A stretch of 64,000 bases of DNA from the NCBI RefSeq assembly GCF_001570725.1, contig NZ_BCNV01000005.1:558001-622000 (forward strand), read 5' to 3'. Position numbers and translations under genes: made by a program. The notes below the pieces were generated by a model. It ran no database searches, was not told where the DNA came from, and worked only from the letters and a program-made list of their open reading frames with translations. Positions 26,163 to 35,615 of the stretch are shown piece by piece; position 1 is the stretch's first letter, and each line of letters begins with the position of its first letter. This stretch comes from Paenibacillus amylolyticus. Lineage in GTDB: Bacteria > Bacillota > Bacilli > Paenibacillales > Paenibacillaceae.

Positions 26163-27920
26163 ATGACAGCCTACCGCAAACTGAGCATCAAAATGAAAAT
26201 GTTTCTGATGATGTTGTTCATGATGGCGTTTATCATTATCCTGGCGTTTGGGTCTTTGTACTATACGTACTCGGTGTATGACAAACAGTTGTTTGATAAG
26301 TCGTCCCGACTGCTGAACCTTTCCTCGTCTACAGTGGATGTTGAACTTCAGAAGTTGGAAGCGTTATCATTAAACATGATCTCTGATACTCAAATTCAAA
26401 GGGCCTTGAAGTCGTTGCTGGATGACGATAGCGCATATTCAAGCTTTATTGAACGAAAGAAGATCACGGATCGGCTATGGGAGCATATTAGTGGGGCTGC
26501 ACGTTATGTGCAGTCCGTTCATCTGATTGATTCGAGGGGAAGAGTCAATAAGTACGGCGAAACACTAAGCGTATCCCCGGAAAAATATGATCGGATGATT
26601 GAGGCTGCGGAGCAGGCGAATGGTGCAGTGAGGTGGCTATACCCGGATGATGATGATCCGATGTTGGTTATGGTGCGTCAAGTGCGAGCCTACGAACCGA
26701 TGACTCTGGAACCGGTAGGCATCCTGTTTCTGCGTATTAATATCGAGCGACTCGTTGAGGAGTATGCGGGTATTGATAGCCAGGACAGTGACATTATTTT
26801 AAAAGCAGGCAGTGATGTGGTCTATCCCTACCGCCAGCTTTCGGAAGCGGTGTCCGCCGGACTGAATCCACTTCCAGGCAGTGGGGGATATGAGATCAAA
26901 AATCTGGATGGGAGGGAGATATTTCTTTCCCAGAAGAAATCTGCTCACACCGGCTGGGTTTATTATAATATGGCCTCATATGATGAAATTTTTGAACGAA
27001 TTATATGGTTGAAAAATAGTTTGATCATGGTTTATCTTATCGCCATTCTGGTTGTTCTCGCGCTTGGTATGGTGTTCGCACGCAGTCTGACGAGGCCGAT
27101 TAGGCAGCTCATCAGTCAGATGAAGGAGGTTCAGTATGGCGATCTGGAGAACATAGACGTTAATCTGTCCATTCCCACACACCAGCACATGGATGAACTG
27201 GGGTTACTACAGCGTACGTATCGACTGATGATTACACATATTAATACATTGATCAAAGAAAATTATGCAAGCCAACTGGTCATCAAGGAAACCGAGTTCA
27301 AAGCATTACAGGCGCAGATCAATCCTCACTTTTTGTATAATGCGCTGGATTCAATCCATTGGCTTGCCAAAAAGAACAGGCAGGAGCAAATCTCCAGTAT
27401 GGTGCTATCACTCGGATATTTGCTGCGTTCCTCCATCAGCTTCAAACAAAATATCATTACAATTGCCGAAGAACTGGAGATCGTCAATCATTACATCACC
27501 ATTCAGACCTACCGTTTCCGGCAGCGGCTGGATTTCCGTATGGATGTGCCTGCTTCATATCTGGGTTGTGCCATTCCAAAGTTAACCCTACAGCCGCTGC
27601 TGGAGAATGCCATTCAATACGGTTTGGAACCACAGGTTGGATCATGTCTGATTCGAGTGTCTGCCGAGATATCAGGTGGCAAGCTGGCCCTTATCGTGGA
27701 GGATCACGGTCCCGGTATGGAGCCCGAATATGTGGAGCAAGTGCTTCGCGGAGAAGTGAAAACCAGAGGAACAGGCATTGGCCTGCTGAATATCAGGGAG
27801 CGGGTGCGTCTGGCTTTTGGCGAAGAATATGATGTACTGCTGGAGAGCAAGCCAGGGCTTGGAACGAGAGTAACGGTATTGCTGCCACCCCCATCACCAG
27901 GTAAGGAGGAGAGGCTGTGA
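26163..27920 (+). CDS. Sensor histidine kinase, YesM type
   Basis: A 585-residue membrane kinase. A span at about 12-34 and another near 287-307 bracket an extracellular double-Cache-like sensor of about 250 residues. A HAMP segment follows, then the His_kinase domain with the phosphorylated His in QINPHFLYNALDSIHWL, and a HATPase domain with N-box LLENAIQYGL, G1 DHGPGM and G2 GTGIGLLNI. It should phosphorylate the YesN-type regulator at 20772. AAGGAG ten bases before ATG 26163 sets the start; GTG 26139 and TTG 26157 are unlikely. Its stop overlaps the start of the next gene, a second solute-binding lipoprotein, suggesting that the pair may sense together. Confidence 0.92.
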   Translation: MTAYRKLSIKMKMFLMMLFMMAFIIILAFGSLYYTYSVYDKQLFDKSSRLLNLSSSTVDVELQKLEALSLNMISDTQIQRALKSLLDDDSAYSSFIERKKITDRLWEHISGAARYVQSVHLIDSRGRVNKYGETLSVSPEKYDRMIEAAEQANGAVRWLYPDDDDPMLVMVRQVRAYEPMTLEPVGILFLRINIERLVEEYAGIDSQDSDIILKAGSDVVYPYRQLSEAVSAGLNPLPGSGGYEIKNLDGREIFLSQKKSAHTGWVYYNMASYDEIFERIIWLKNSLIMVYLIAILVVLALGMVFARSLTRPIRQLISQMKEVQYGDLENIDVNLSIPTHQHMDELGLLQRTYRLMITHINTLIKENYASQLVIKETEFKALQAQINPHFLYNALDSIHWLAKKNRQEQISSMVLSLGYLLRSSISFKQNIITIAEELEIVNHYITIQTYRFRQRLDFRMDVPASYLGCAIPKLTLQPLLENAIQYGLEPQVGSCLIRVSAEISGGKLALIVEDHGPGMEPEYVEQVLRGEVKTRGTGIGLLNIRERVRLAFGEEYDVLLESKPGLGTRVTVLLPPPSPGKEERL

Positions 27921-29209
27921 GAAGATTATTGCGAACAATAGGCATGATCTGCCTTATGCTGACTCTTCCTGGCTGCGTGAACCAGCTGAATCAAAGACCA
28001 GGTATGATAGTGGACGAAGAGCCGATTACGCTGCGCATTGCTTGGTGGGGTGGGGAGTTCCGCAACAATGCAACGATAGCCGTTATCGACCTGTATGAGA
28101 AGTTGAATCCGCATGTGAACATTGAGTACGAATATAGCAGTTTCAACGAGTATTGGAGAAAACTTGCCCCGCATGCAGCAGGTAATGCGTTGCCCGACAT
28201 TATCCAGATGGATATCTCCTATCTGTCCCAGTACAGTTCGCTGCAACTGTTGGAGGATATGACCCCGTACATGCAGAGTGGGCTGATTGACACGACAGAT
28301 ATTGAGAAGGAACAGCTAGAGAGTGGAAGCCTGAATGGAAAAACCTATGGCCTCAGTTTGGGGGTAAACGCCATGCTCAGCATCTATGATCCGGAAGTGT
28401 TAAAGGCCAATGATATTGAATTGCCAACGGATACGTGGACATGGGCGGATTTTGACCGGATGGGGGAGCAATTGCTCGGGAAAGGCATCTATCTGGGAAC
28501 CTATTTTACGCCCGAACAGTTTTTTGCTTATTACTTGAGACAGTATGGTTCCAAGCTGTATGCGGAGGATGGCAAGGGATTGGGTTATGAGGATGATGGG
28601 CTGTTTGTGGATTACTTTGCCAGGATGCAGCAGCTCGCAGAGAAGAAGCTTATTTTTGCACCGGATATCTGGACCTCAGATATTGGTCAGCCTGATAACG
28701 ACCCGTTTTATCTGGGAGAGGCTTTGTTTAGCTGGGGGTATTCCAACCAATTTATCAGCACCGCTCAGCGTTATGGCAAAACCTTAACCATCTCCCCGAT
28801 GCCTGGGCCAAACCGCCAGGATGGATTGTTCTTGAAGCCAGGCATGTTTTTCTCCATGGCGGGTAATTCCAGACATAAGGAGGAGGCGGCCAAGTTCATC
28901 AGCTTTTTTGTGAATGATTTGGATGCCAATCTGCTGCTCAAAGGGGAGCGGGGTGTGCCCGTCTCATCCAGTGTCAAAGAGCGTATGAAGCTGGTGGTTG
29001 AACCGGAGCTGGCGCAGGTGTTTGACTATATTGATTGGGTTGCAGATAACAGCAGCCAGATGGACCCGCCTGATCCTGTAGGTGCACCCGAGGTCACTGC
29101 GGTATTGCGAGAGTTGTATGATCTTCTGCTGTTTGGCAAAATTACGCCTGAGCAGGCGGCAAAGGATTTTCGTGAGCGGGCAAACACAATTTTGAATGGG
29201 AAGTTATAA
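27917..29209 (+). CDS. Second extracellular sugar-binding lipoprotein, coupled to the histidine kinase gene
   Basis: A 430-residue family 1 solute-binding protein (MalE-like size). The signal MRRLLRTIGMICLMLTLPGC ends in a lipobox at Cys20. The mature N-terminus ITLRIAWWGGEFRNN and the WTWADFDRMGEQL segment are typical of ABC sugar-binding proteins. GTG 27917 overlaps the kinase stop (GTGA) with AAGGAGGAGAGG upstream, so it is translated together with the kinase rather than with the permeases. Two roles are possible: an alternative receptor for the importer, or a sensory protein that presents sugar to the kinase sensor domain. A terminator closes the locus. Confidence 0.88.
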   Translation: MRRLLRTIGMICLMLTLPGCVNQLNQRPGMIVDEEPITLRIAWWGGEFRNNATIAVIDLYEKLNPHVNIEYEYSSFNEYWRKLAPHAAGNALPDIIQMDISYLSQYSSLQLLEDMTPYMQSGLIDTTDIEKEQLESGSLNGKTYGLSLGVNAMLSIYDPEVLKANDIELPTDTWTWADFDRMGEQLLGKGIYLGTYFTPEQFFAYYLRQYGSKLYAEDGKGLGYEDDGLFVDYFARMQQLAEKKLIFAPDIWTSDIGQPDNDPFYLGEALFSWGYSNQFISTAQRYGKTLTISPMPGPNRQDGLFLKPGMFFSMAGNSRHKEEAAKFISFFVNDLDANLLLKGERGVPVSSSVKERMKLVVEPELAQVFDYIDWVADNSSQMDPPDPVGAPEVTAVLRELYDLLLFGKITPEQAAKDFRERANTILNGKL

Positions 29210-29269
29210 GAATGGACTAGATCATATATGTATATAATGGGCTTAGGGCTGTTGTCGTTCACAAGTTCA

Positions 29270-29298
29270 ACCTTCATTCTACTCGGGTGAGGGTTTTT
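29270..29298 (+). terminator. Terminator of the kinase/lipoprotein operon
   Basis: ACCTTCA pairs with TGAGGGT (one G-T pair) over an eleven-base loop, then a short T-run. Moderate strength. Confidence 0.6.
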
Positions 29299-29326
29299 GT
29301 TGTGGAATGGTGTATATTTCCTCTAG

Positions 29327-29367
29327 TATAATAAAAATGGGCAGTTGTCTATCTGTAGATCAGATAG
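29327..29367 (+). promoter_or_regulatory. -10 element followed by a perfect inverted repeat (possible operator)
   Basis: TATAAT at 29327-29332 lacks a good -35. Ten to fifteen bases after the likely start site stands CTATCTG-TAGAT-CAGATAG (29349-29367), a perfect 7-bp inverted repeat. It lies in the untranslated leader if translation begins at ATG 29406, and would suit a dimeric repressor. Confidence 0.5.
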
Positions 29368-29405
29368 ATTCTATCCATATATTATTGGATGAGGAGTGTC
29401 AGGAC

Positions 29406-30986
29406 ATGTCCATACATCAGATAGGTCACAAGGTATCTTTTGCTGATATCAAAACGAAGTTGCCTCAGGAAAGTTGGATGTACACTCAGAATGAAGCGCA
29501 CAACGGTGAATTTGAAGCCGAGGAAGTATGGTTACATTCTGGTGACCTTCATATCAGTGAACTGTTGTTGGATGAAGGACCTTTTTTGATCTTGGTTGAA
29601 GGAAATCTGACAGTGGATCGTTATATTGGAAATACAAGTTCCGACGCGGCCAGTTCAAATCTGGTTGTACTTGGGAATCTCATAACGCCCTATATGATCG
29701 TGGGTGGGCAGGAAATATATATTACAGGTAATCTCTATGTGGAGGATATGTTCTGGGGGGATTACAACCATGGAGAATTGACAGTGAGAGGGAATGTAGA
29801 AGGTGGATTGCTGGTAAGTACCGAGCAATATATGATTCAGGTTCAAGGACAGCGTAATGTGAAGCGTCAGCTTGAAGAATGGGAGGATCTCGGACCATGG
29901 CGGGGCTTTGACATGTTGGCGTTATTGGTTCCTGAATGTGTGATTGATGAAGATACAGATCCGTTTCCTTGGCGAGAAGAAATGTTAAAGAGGCTGCAGC
30001 AAGGACGACCTGTAATCAACCGAAAGTACATTCATGCCGATGAATCAGAGCCAGATGTGCCGGATTGGTTCGAAGATCATCGTATTACCGCTGAGAACAT
30101 AGAGCGTCTTACTCATCCATCTTTGTTGCCTGTAAGAGAGGAGGATGAGTTACTCAACAGCTATGAATTTTGGTTGAACGAGCAATTTTGCCGAGTATCG
30201 GTCTATGGAGATGAGCATACGGAGGGGTATTTCCGCAGTCTTTATTTTCAGGATGACCATAACTGTGCATTGTTGCTTAAGATGGAGCCATCAGATCAAG
30301 GTTCCAACACTCCTGATAAACATATCCTACAACCGGGTAAACCTGTCTGGATGATCTCAGGTGCATATCGTTATCTTCACAATGAGAATTCGGAATGGAA
30401 CGTATTTTCGGAGAACTCACCTGCTGATATTCAGCAGTTAAGCGAGCAAGGATGGAGCACCTTGTTGCAGTCTGTATCGAATTATCAGTATGCTCGTTCC
30501 TTAATTTCGCATCAACTGATCCGTGATTTATTGGCTTTGCCGATCGTGGAGCCATATGACGATTATTATGATGACGACCGGCATGGGCTGTGGATTGGAG
30601 ACTTGTATTATGCATTTCGACAAGCAGGTCAGCTGAGTGATGGTGTTCCCCAGCCCGCTATGCTACGTATTGGAAGAGAGTATAAGGATACTCAAGGGGA
30701 GACGCAGGTGGAGAAATACTATTATACCCTGCACCAACATGAGGACGGCACGGAAAGTGTGTTGATCGAATACTCGGCTCAGAAGGACGAGGATGAGGAA
30801 GAAGAACCGGTGTTGCTTGAACTTCATTATATAGGCGGCTCTCAATTACTACATGCCGTTCAATTGCTCGAACGTGGACGCCAAGTGCTCATTCAAGCAA
30901 ATGAGGATTTACTGAATGGGGAGCTGCCGTACGCTGCTGAATCATTTGCGAAGCGATTTTGGAAATCAAAAGGATACCTGAAATGA
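29406..30986 (+). CDS. Unidentified protein with beta-repeat N-terminal region
   Basis: A 526-residue soluble protein with no signal peptide. I do not recognise the family. Residues about 40-150 repeat a strand-turn pattern around hydrophobic-Gly-Asn words (VEGNLTV, VLGNLI, ITGNLYV, VRGNVEG), as in bactofilin-like or right-handed beta-helix proteins. The rest is acidic and aromatic-rich, with a run of Asp and Tyr (EPYDDYYDDDRHG) and a Glu-rich stretch near the C-terminus. GAGGAG (29391-29396) nine bases before ATG 29406 favours this start; the frame also opens at ATG 29307, which would translate the operator-like repeat. It has its own promoter and strong terminator and stands alone between a sugar locus and minus-strand iron genes. 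A cytoskeletal, scaffold or immunity-type role is conceivable, none is shown. Confidence 0.75.
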   Translation: MSIHQIGHKVSFADIKTKLPQESWMYTQNEAHNGEFEAEEVWLHSGDLHISELLLDEGPFLILVEGNLTVDRYIGNTSSDAASSNLVVLGNLITPYMIVGGQEIYITGNLYVEDMFWGDYNHGELTVRGNVEGGLLVSTEQYMIQVQGQRNVKRQLEEWEDLGPWRGFDMLALLVPECVIDEDTDPFPWREEMLKRLQQGRPVINRKYIHADESEPDVPDWFEDHRITAENIERLTHPSLLPVREEDELLNSYEFWLNEQFCRVSVYGDEHTEGYFRSLYFQDDHNCALLLKMEPSDQGSNTPDKHILQPGKPVWMISGAYRYLHNENSEWNVFSENSPADIQQLSEQGWSTLLQSVSNYQYARSLISHQLIRDLLALPIVEPYDDYYDDDRHGLWIGDLYYAFRQAGQLSDGVPQPAMLRIGREYKDTQGETQVEKYYYTLHQHEDGTESVLIEYSAQKDEDEEEEPVLLELHYIGGSQLLHAVQLLERGRQVLIQANEDLLNGELPYAAESFAKRFWKSKGYLK

Positions 30987-30988
30987 AT

Positions 30989-31028
30989 AAAACAACCTTC
31001 ACCTCTAGTTCTGAGGGAAGGTTGTTTT
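30989..31028. terminator. Bidirectional terminator between convergent genes
   Basis: AAAACAACCTTC pairs with GAAGGTTGTTTT, extended inward by CCTC/GAGG. A-run and T-run on the two sides allow it to end both the plus-strand unknown gene and the minus-strand ABC exporter gene, whose stop is 10 bases away. Confidence 0.9.
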
Positions 31029-31038
31029 GTCGTTGTAT

Positions 31039-32751
31039 TTACCCAAACTGGGCTTGATGCAGTCGGCTGTACGAGCCTTTACGCGCGAGCAGTTCTTCAT
31101 GGCTTCCTTGTTCAGCGACACTGCCGTTCTCCACCACCACGATACGATCGGCGTGTCTAATGGTCGCCAGTCGATGGGCAATCACCAATGTCGTACGGCC
31201 TTGGGCCAGCTCGGACAACGCCAGTTGAATAGCAGCTTCTGTCTCGGTATCGAGTGCGGAGGTGGCTTCATCCAGAATGAGAATTGGCGGGTTTTTCAGG
31301 ATCATTCTTGCGATGGACAACCGTTGCTTTTGTCCGCCGGACAGTTTCACGCCACGTTCACCAATCATGGTGTCCAGTCCGTCTGGCTGGGATTGTACCA
31401 GCTCTTCCAGTTGGGCTCGGCGAATGGCTTGCCAGATTTCTTCATCGGAAGCATTCAGTTTGCCGTATGCAATATTTTCACGAATCGTTCCATCAAACAG
31501 GAAAATATCCTGCTGCACAATCCCGATATGGGAGCGCAGTGATTCCAGCGTCATGTCCTTCACCGGAATGCCATCGATGGAGATATGTCCCGCATCCACA
31601 TCGTAGAAGCGTGGGATCAGGCTGCATAACGTCGTTTTACCTCCGCCCGAAGGTCCAACCAGAGCCACCGTCTGGCCTGCCTGAACATCCAGATTGACCT
31701 GAGACAGCGTAGGTTTGTGTTCTCCATAAGAAAAGGTAACGTTATGGAAGGCAATATCGCCTTTCACGTCTGGAATGGGTTTCGCCTGTGGTGTATCTTC
31801 TACATCAGGTACAGCTTCAAGAAGCTCCAGGTAACGTCTGAATCCGGCGATGCCTTTGGGATACGTCTCGATGACAGAGTTAATCTTCTCGATCGGTCCG
31901 AGGAATACATTGGATAACATCACAAAAGCGATGAATTCCCCGTAGGTCATACTTCCTTGAATGACAAACCAGGTTCCGCACACCAACACAAACAGCGATA
32001 CAAATTTCATTAGAATAAAACTGAGTGAAGAGTTCCAGGCCATGATGCGGTAGGTGATTAGTTTGGTGAGTCTGAAACGTTCATTGTTCTCAACGAAACG
32101 TCCTACTTCATGCTTCTCATTGGCAAAAGCCTGTACCACACGGATGCCGCTCACATTGTTCTCGACTCGTGCATTATAATCGGCGATATCCGCAAACATG
32201 CGCTTGAACGCCTTGGACATTTTGCGACTGAAATACAGCGACAGGTAGATCATCAGCGGCACAATGATGAACGTCATCACAGCGAGCTGCCAGTTGATCC
32301 CCAGCATAATCCCGAAAGCTCCGGCGAGTGTCATGAGGGCAATGAACAGGTCCTCGGGTCCATGATGCGCAATCTCACCAATATCCATCAGATCGTTGGT
32401 CATGCGGGAGACCAGATGTCCGGTCTTATTGTTATCGAAAAAGCGGAAGGACTGCTTCTGTACACGCTGGAACAGTTCACGCCGCATATCGGATTCAATG
32501 TTAATGCCGAGCTTGTGGCCCCAATAGGTCACTGCATAATGGAAAAAGGAACTGAGCAGGTAGATGCCGAGCAATCCGACACACGCCGCTAAGATCATGG
32601 ACCAATTGCCAGCCGGAAGCAGTTGATCGACCACCCGGTTAACGGCGAGTGGAAAGGCCAGCTCCAGCAGCGCAGCGGCGATGGCACAGGAGAAGTCCAA
32701 GATAAATAGTCTTTTGTAAGGACGATAATAAGACATAAAACGGCGAAGCAT
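31039..32751 (-). CDS. ABC exporter half-transporter (fused membrane and ATPase domains)
   Basis: A 570-residue protein with six membrane helices in the first 320 residues and an ATPase domain: Walker A GPSGGGKTT, Q-loop, signature LSGGQKQR, Walker B ILILDEATSALD. This is the homodimeric exporter type (MsbA/BmrA/YfiC-like) that expels drugs, lipids or peptides. AAGGAGG eight bases before ATG at 32751 fixes the start; the frame is open nine codons further. It lies 78 bases downstream of the siderophore-binding lipoprotein and in the same direction, so it may be read from the same iron-controlled promoter and might handle a siderophore, but its sequence does not say so. Confidence 0.9.
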   Translation of the reverse strand: MLRRFMSYYRPYKRLFILDFSCAIAAALLELAFPLAVNRVVDQLLPAGNWSMILAACVGLLGIYLLSSFFHYAVTYWGHKLGINIESDMRRELFQRVQKQSFRFFDNNKTGHLVSRMTNDLMDIGEIAHHGPEDLFIALMTLAGAFGIMLGINWQLAVMTFIIVPLMIYLSLYFSRKMSKAFKRMFADIADYNARVENNVSGIRVVQAFANEKHEVGRFVENNERFRLTKLITYRIMAWNSSLSFILMKFVSLFVLVCGTWFVIQGSMTYGEFIAFVMLSNVFLGPIEKINSVIETYPKGIAGFRRYLELLEAVPDVEDTPQAKPIPDVKGDIAFHNVTFSYGEHKPTLSQVNLDVQAGQTVALVGPSGGGKTTLCSLIPRFYDVDAGHISIDGIPVKDMTLESLRSHIGIVQQDIFLFDGTIRENIAYGKLNASDEEIWQAIRRAQLEELVQSQPDGLDTMIGERGVKLSGGQKQRLSIARMILKNPPILILDEATSALDTETEAAIQLALSELAQGRTTLVIAHRLATIRHADRIVVVENGSVAEQGSHEELLARKGSYSRLHQAQFG

Positions 32752-32829
32752 ATGTAAGTCCTCCTTGATATGACACAAATGCCCGAGCAGGCAGATCAGC
32801 CTATCCGGACACCTGTATTCATGCTTATG

Positions 32830-33858
32830 TTATTTACGGTTTTGCTCGGCACGTTCTACGATCATATCGGCGAATTCTTCAGCCTGACCTTGAATTGCAA
32901 TCGGGTCGAAGTACCAGTAACGGTCCTCCAGCAATTCGTACACCTGATTGTTTTTCACAGCCGGCAGGGATTGCCAGATGGAATCACCTTGGTAATTTTT
33001 ATTGTTTTCCCCAACGGTCAAGAAGATATGATCCCCTGCATAATCACCAACGACTTCACGCGAAATCTCTTTCCATTGGGTATCACCCATCAGTTCTTTT
33101 TTGGTAATTTCGAGTGGAGCAAGTCCCAAAGCACGGTATACCGCCTGTCCTCCTCGACCAAAGTTGTCTCCATATCCATAATAACTCTTGTCGGATACTT
33201 CAATGATGGAGAAGGTTTCCTCCGGTTTGATGACGGTTTGCACCTTAGCACGAGCGGCTTCAATCCGTTCATCGTATGTTTTTAGCCAAGCTTCGGCCTC
33301 TTCGGATTTGTTCATCAGCTCTCCGAATCCCCGGATTTCGTCATATACATTGGTGAATGTACCATAAGGGATGACTACGGTAGGAGCGATTTTTTGATAA
33401 CTCTCAATCTCGCTGGCCTGGTCGGAGTAGGTAATGATCAGATCCGGGTTCATGGCAATGACCTTCTCCATGGATACTGCCGCCCGATCACCGATACTCT
33501 CTATGCCCGCCACTTGATCCGCATAGAACGGGTTTTCCAAATAATATTGAACAGCACCAACAGGTTTTACACCCAGTGCAAGCAGATCACTTACGTACAT
33601 ATCCGTAACGATCCGTTTCGGTTCAGCCGGAATCTCAACATCCCCGCTTAATGACTTGTAGATTCGTGTAGCATTCGAATTGTCTGAACCAGATGACGTG
33701 TCTGTGTTCGTCTCGGAAGAGGCTGTTGTCGTTTCGGTTCCCGCTGCCGTTGTCTGTTCAGTGGCAGTCGAGCCTGTTCCGCTGCTACAAGCAGCCAGAA
33801 TCATAATGATGGCGAGCATAAGCAGCAAGCTGGAAAAGCGTTTTTTTGCAGCAAACAT
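32830..33858 (-). CDS. Ferric-siderophore binding lipoprotein (FeuA/YfiY-like)
   Basis: A 342-residue cluster-8 solute-binding protein. The lipoprotein signal ends at LAAC with Cys24 as the anchor and is followed by a long Ser/Thr-rich linker. The mature domain shows family features: PKRIVTDMYVSDLLALGVKPVGA, a long backbone helix, ESIGDRAAVSMEKVIAMNPDLII, and the C-lobe IIEVSDKSYYGYGDNFGRGG. It captures Fe(III)-siderophore outside the membrane for a FecCD-type importer. No permease is adjacent. Fur boxes lie just upstream, and the gene before it encodes a Btr-like regulator. The ATPase at 9833 is a candidate energy supplier. Start at 33858 is preferred because the signal peptide then begins with a normal MFAAKKR. 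Confidence 0.9.
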   Translation of the reverse strand: MFAAKKRFSSLLLMLAIIMILAACSSGTGSTATEQTTAAGTETTTASSETNTDTSSGSDNSNATRIYKSLSGDVEIPAEPKRIVTDMYVSDLLALGVKPVGAVQYYLENPFYADQVAGIESIGDRAAVSMEKVIAMNPDLIITYSDQASEIESYQKIAPTVVIPYGTFTNVYDEIRGFGELMNKSEEAEAWLKTYDERIEAARAKVQTVIKPEETFSIIEVSDKSYYGYGDNFGRGGQAVYRALGLAPLEITKKELMGDTQWKEISREVVGDYAGDHIFLTVGENNKNYQGDSIWQSLPAVKNNQVYELLEDRYWYFDPIAIQGQAEEFADMIVERAEQNRK

Positions 33859-33882
33859 ATTCTTGTTCCCCCTGTATATAAT

Positions 33883-33903
33883 CAATAATGATTATTATTC
33901 TCA
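33883..33903 (-). promoter_or_regulatory. Overlapping Fur boxes upstream of the siderophore-binding protein gene
   Basis: CAATAATGATTATTA (33883-33897) and TGATTATTATTCTCA (33889-33903) each fit the Fur core TGATAATNATTATCA with two or three mismatches and overlap by nine bases, the usual pattern of tandem Fur dimers. They sit about 25-45 bases upstream of the lipoprotein start. Confidence 0.78.
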
Positions 33904-33968
33904 TTAATAACATAGAGGAAGATGTGATATTTGTACATGGACAACTATGATCACTACAGCATGGACAA

Positions 33969-35615
33969 TTATGATGTGAGGTGACGCATGATATGCTGCA
34001 ACTGCTCCATAACGGACAGGGGATCAAATCCATAGAACATGTCGGCATCAATCTCGTATACACGTCCTTCACGAACGGCGGAGAGGTTGCCCCAGGATTC
34101 CTGATTCAGCAAGTTGTTCAGCATTTCTCGTTCGGTAGGTTCCTCAGGATAGGCGACAAACATGTGATCTGCGGCGTACAAGTGAATCTCAGACAATGGA
34201 ACATGAACGTACCCTGTGAGTAACTGCCCGTCCTGCTCCATCCGTGACGGTGGAGTGAAGCCCAGCGATTGATACAGCACATGAGAAGCCCTGCCCCAGC
34301 CGTGACCATAGATATATGCGCCGTCCTCTCCAATCATAAACATGCAAACGGCGGACCCTCGTGTCCCTTCCATCCATTGATCCAATGTATGATTGGCCTC
34401 TTGCTCAAGTTGATGATATCGATTTAACAACGTCTGTGCATTGGACTCAAGCCCTGTGATTCGGCCCAAATGAAGAAGCTGCTCCTGCCAATCGAGTTCC
34501 TCAAAAGGCATCAGAATGGTCGGTGCGATCAGACGTAGTTCATCGGAAGCGGGATGCGGCGCATAGCCGACAATGACATCGGGCTGAGCGTTTGCAATCA
34601 GATCGGTATGTTTAACCAGGTCATATTCGGAATGTTGCTCAAATGGTTCATGACCATCCTGACCATGTTCACCCAGTTTCTCTTCCATCCAGCTGGCTAC
34701 AGCGCCCATGTGGGGAGTGTGGCCCAATGCCAGGAGCGAGGCTGTATAATTGTAAGTCAAAGATACAATTTTTTTGGGCATTTTCCGGTAGTGTGTTGGT
34801 GCTGATCCAACCATCTGTTTGAATTTGCGGCTCAGATAGAAGGTGTCCCTGTAGCCTGTCAGTTGTGCAATTTCCTGTAGAGTAGGGTTCGCGAACAACA
34901 GATGTTCCTGAGCCATCCTGATTCTGAGACGGGTCACATATTCAACAAACGTAAGACCTGTATGTTTCTTGAACTCCCGTGAAAAATGCTCAGGACTCAC
35001 ATTCACATCGCGTGCCAATTGTTCGCGGGTCAGTGGATGGGTATACATCTGATGGATATGTCTAAGCACAGCATCAAGCCAGGAGTGATCTTCATGAGCA
35101 GAATGAGCCACATGATCCCGCAAAATTTCCAGTAACTCATAGAAAAGCATATGTGGCCTGAAGGGGCTGGAATCACGGCCTGCCGTACTGGCTTGAACTA
35201 ATTCGACTGCCCTATCGGTGAGAGTACGACTCGCAATGGGAGCTGGTATCCCGAAAGGCCAGAACAGCTGTTCATTTTCAGTGGAATCAAAAGCAATAGC
35301 AATGCCTTGTATTGGCGACAGGGAACCTCGCTTGTTCTCGTGTTGAAGCAGGCTTCCAGCTTGCCGAACCACTGCGGAGCCCGCATTTAATGTCAGTTTA
35401 CCCTCTGCACTGATCAGCCTGGCCTGTCCAGCAGTAATGACGTATAGTACATGAAGGGTGCTCCACATCTCATCTGTACGGGAGAACGCCTCACGGTCGT
35501 GAAGTTGCACCAGATAGCGCAGCTTGAACAGGGCATCAGGGATGGACTGAATCTTCTGCAAGGAAACGGGGCGGGACAGCGAGTTTTTATGATAAATGGG
35601 CTTGGATATATTCAT
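33969..35615 (-). CDS. Btr-like regulator: AraC DNA-binding domain fused to a siderophore-binding domain
   Basis: A 548-residue cytoplasmic fusion. An N-terminal cupin-like sensor (about 1-160) is followed by an AraC double helix-turn-helix (about 175-285; LARDVNVSPEHFSREFKKHTGLTF, QEIAQLTGYRDTFYLSRKFK) and by a periplasmic-binding-protein-like domain (about 288-548) of the FeuA family that lacks a signal peptide. In B. subtilis Btr this domain binds the bacillibactin complex inside the cell and activates the uptake genes. Here the target is the adjacent siderophore-binding lipoprotein gene 110 bases downstream. AAGGAGA before ATG 35615 supports the start. Confidence 0.9.
   Translation of the reverse strand: MNISKPIYHKNSLSRPVSLQKIQSIPDALFKLRYLVQLHDREAFSRTDEMWSTLHVLYVITAGQARLISAEGKLTLNAGSAVVRQAGSLLQHENKRGSLSPIQGIAIAFDSTENEQLFWPFGIPAPIASRTLTDRAVELVQASTAGRDSSPFRPHMLFYELLEILRDHVAHSAHEDHSWLDAVLRHIHQMYTHPLTREQLARDVNVSPEHFSREFKKHTGLTFVEYVTRLRIRMAQEHLLFANPTLQEIAQLTGYRDTFYLSRKFKQMVGSAPTHYRKMPKKIVSLTYNYTASLLALGHTPHMGAVASWMEEKLGEHGQDGHEPFEQHSEYDLVKHTDLIANAQPDVIVGYAPHPASDELRLIAPTILMPFEELDWQEQLLHLGRITGLESNAQTLLNRYHQLEQEANHTLDQWMEGTRGSAVCMFMIGEDGAYIYGHGWGRASHVLYQSLGFTPPSRMEQDGQLLTGYVHVPLSEIHLYAADHMFVAYPEEPTEREMLNNLLNQESWGNLSAVREGRVYEIDADMFYGFDPLSVMEQLQHIMRHLTS

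Noticed and set aside
32770..33285. 171-codon plus-strand frame opposite the siderophore-binding lipoprotein gene
   Set aside because: Antisense shadow of a gene with clear signal peptide and family motifs.
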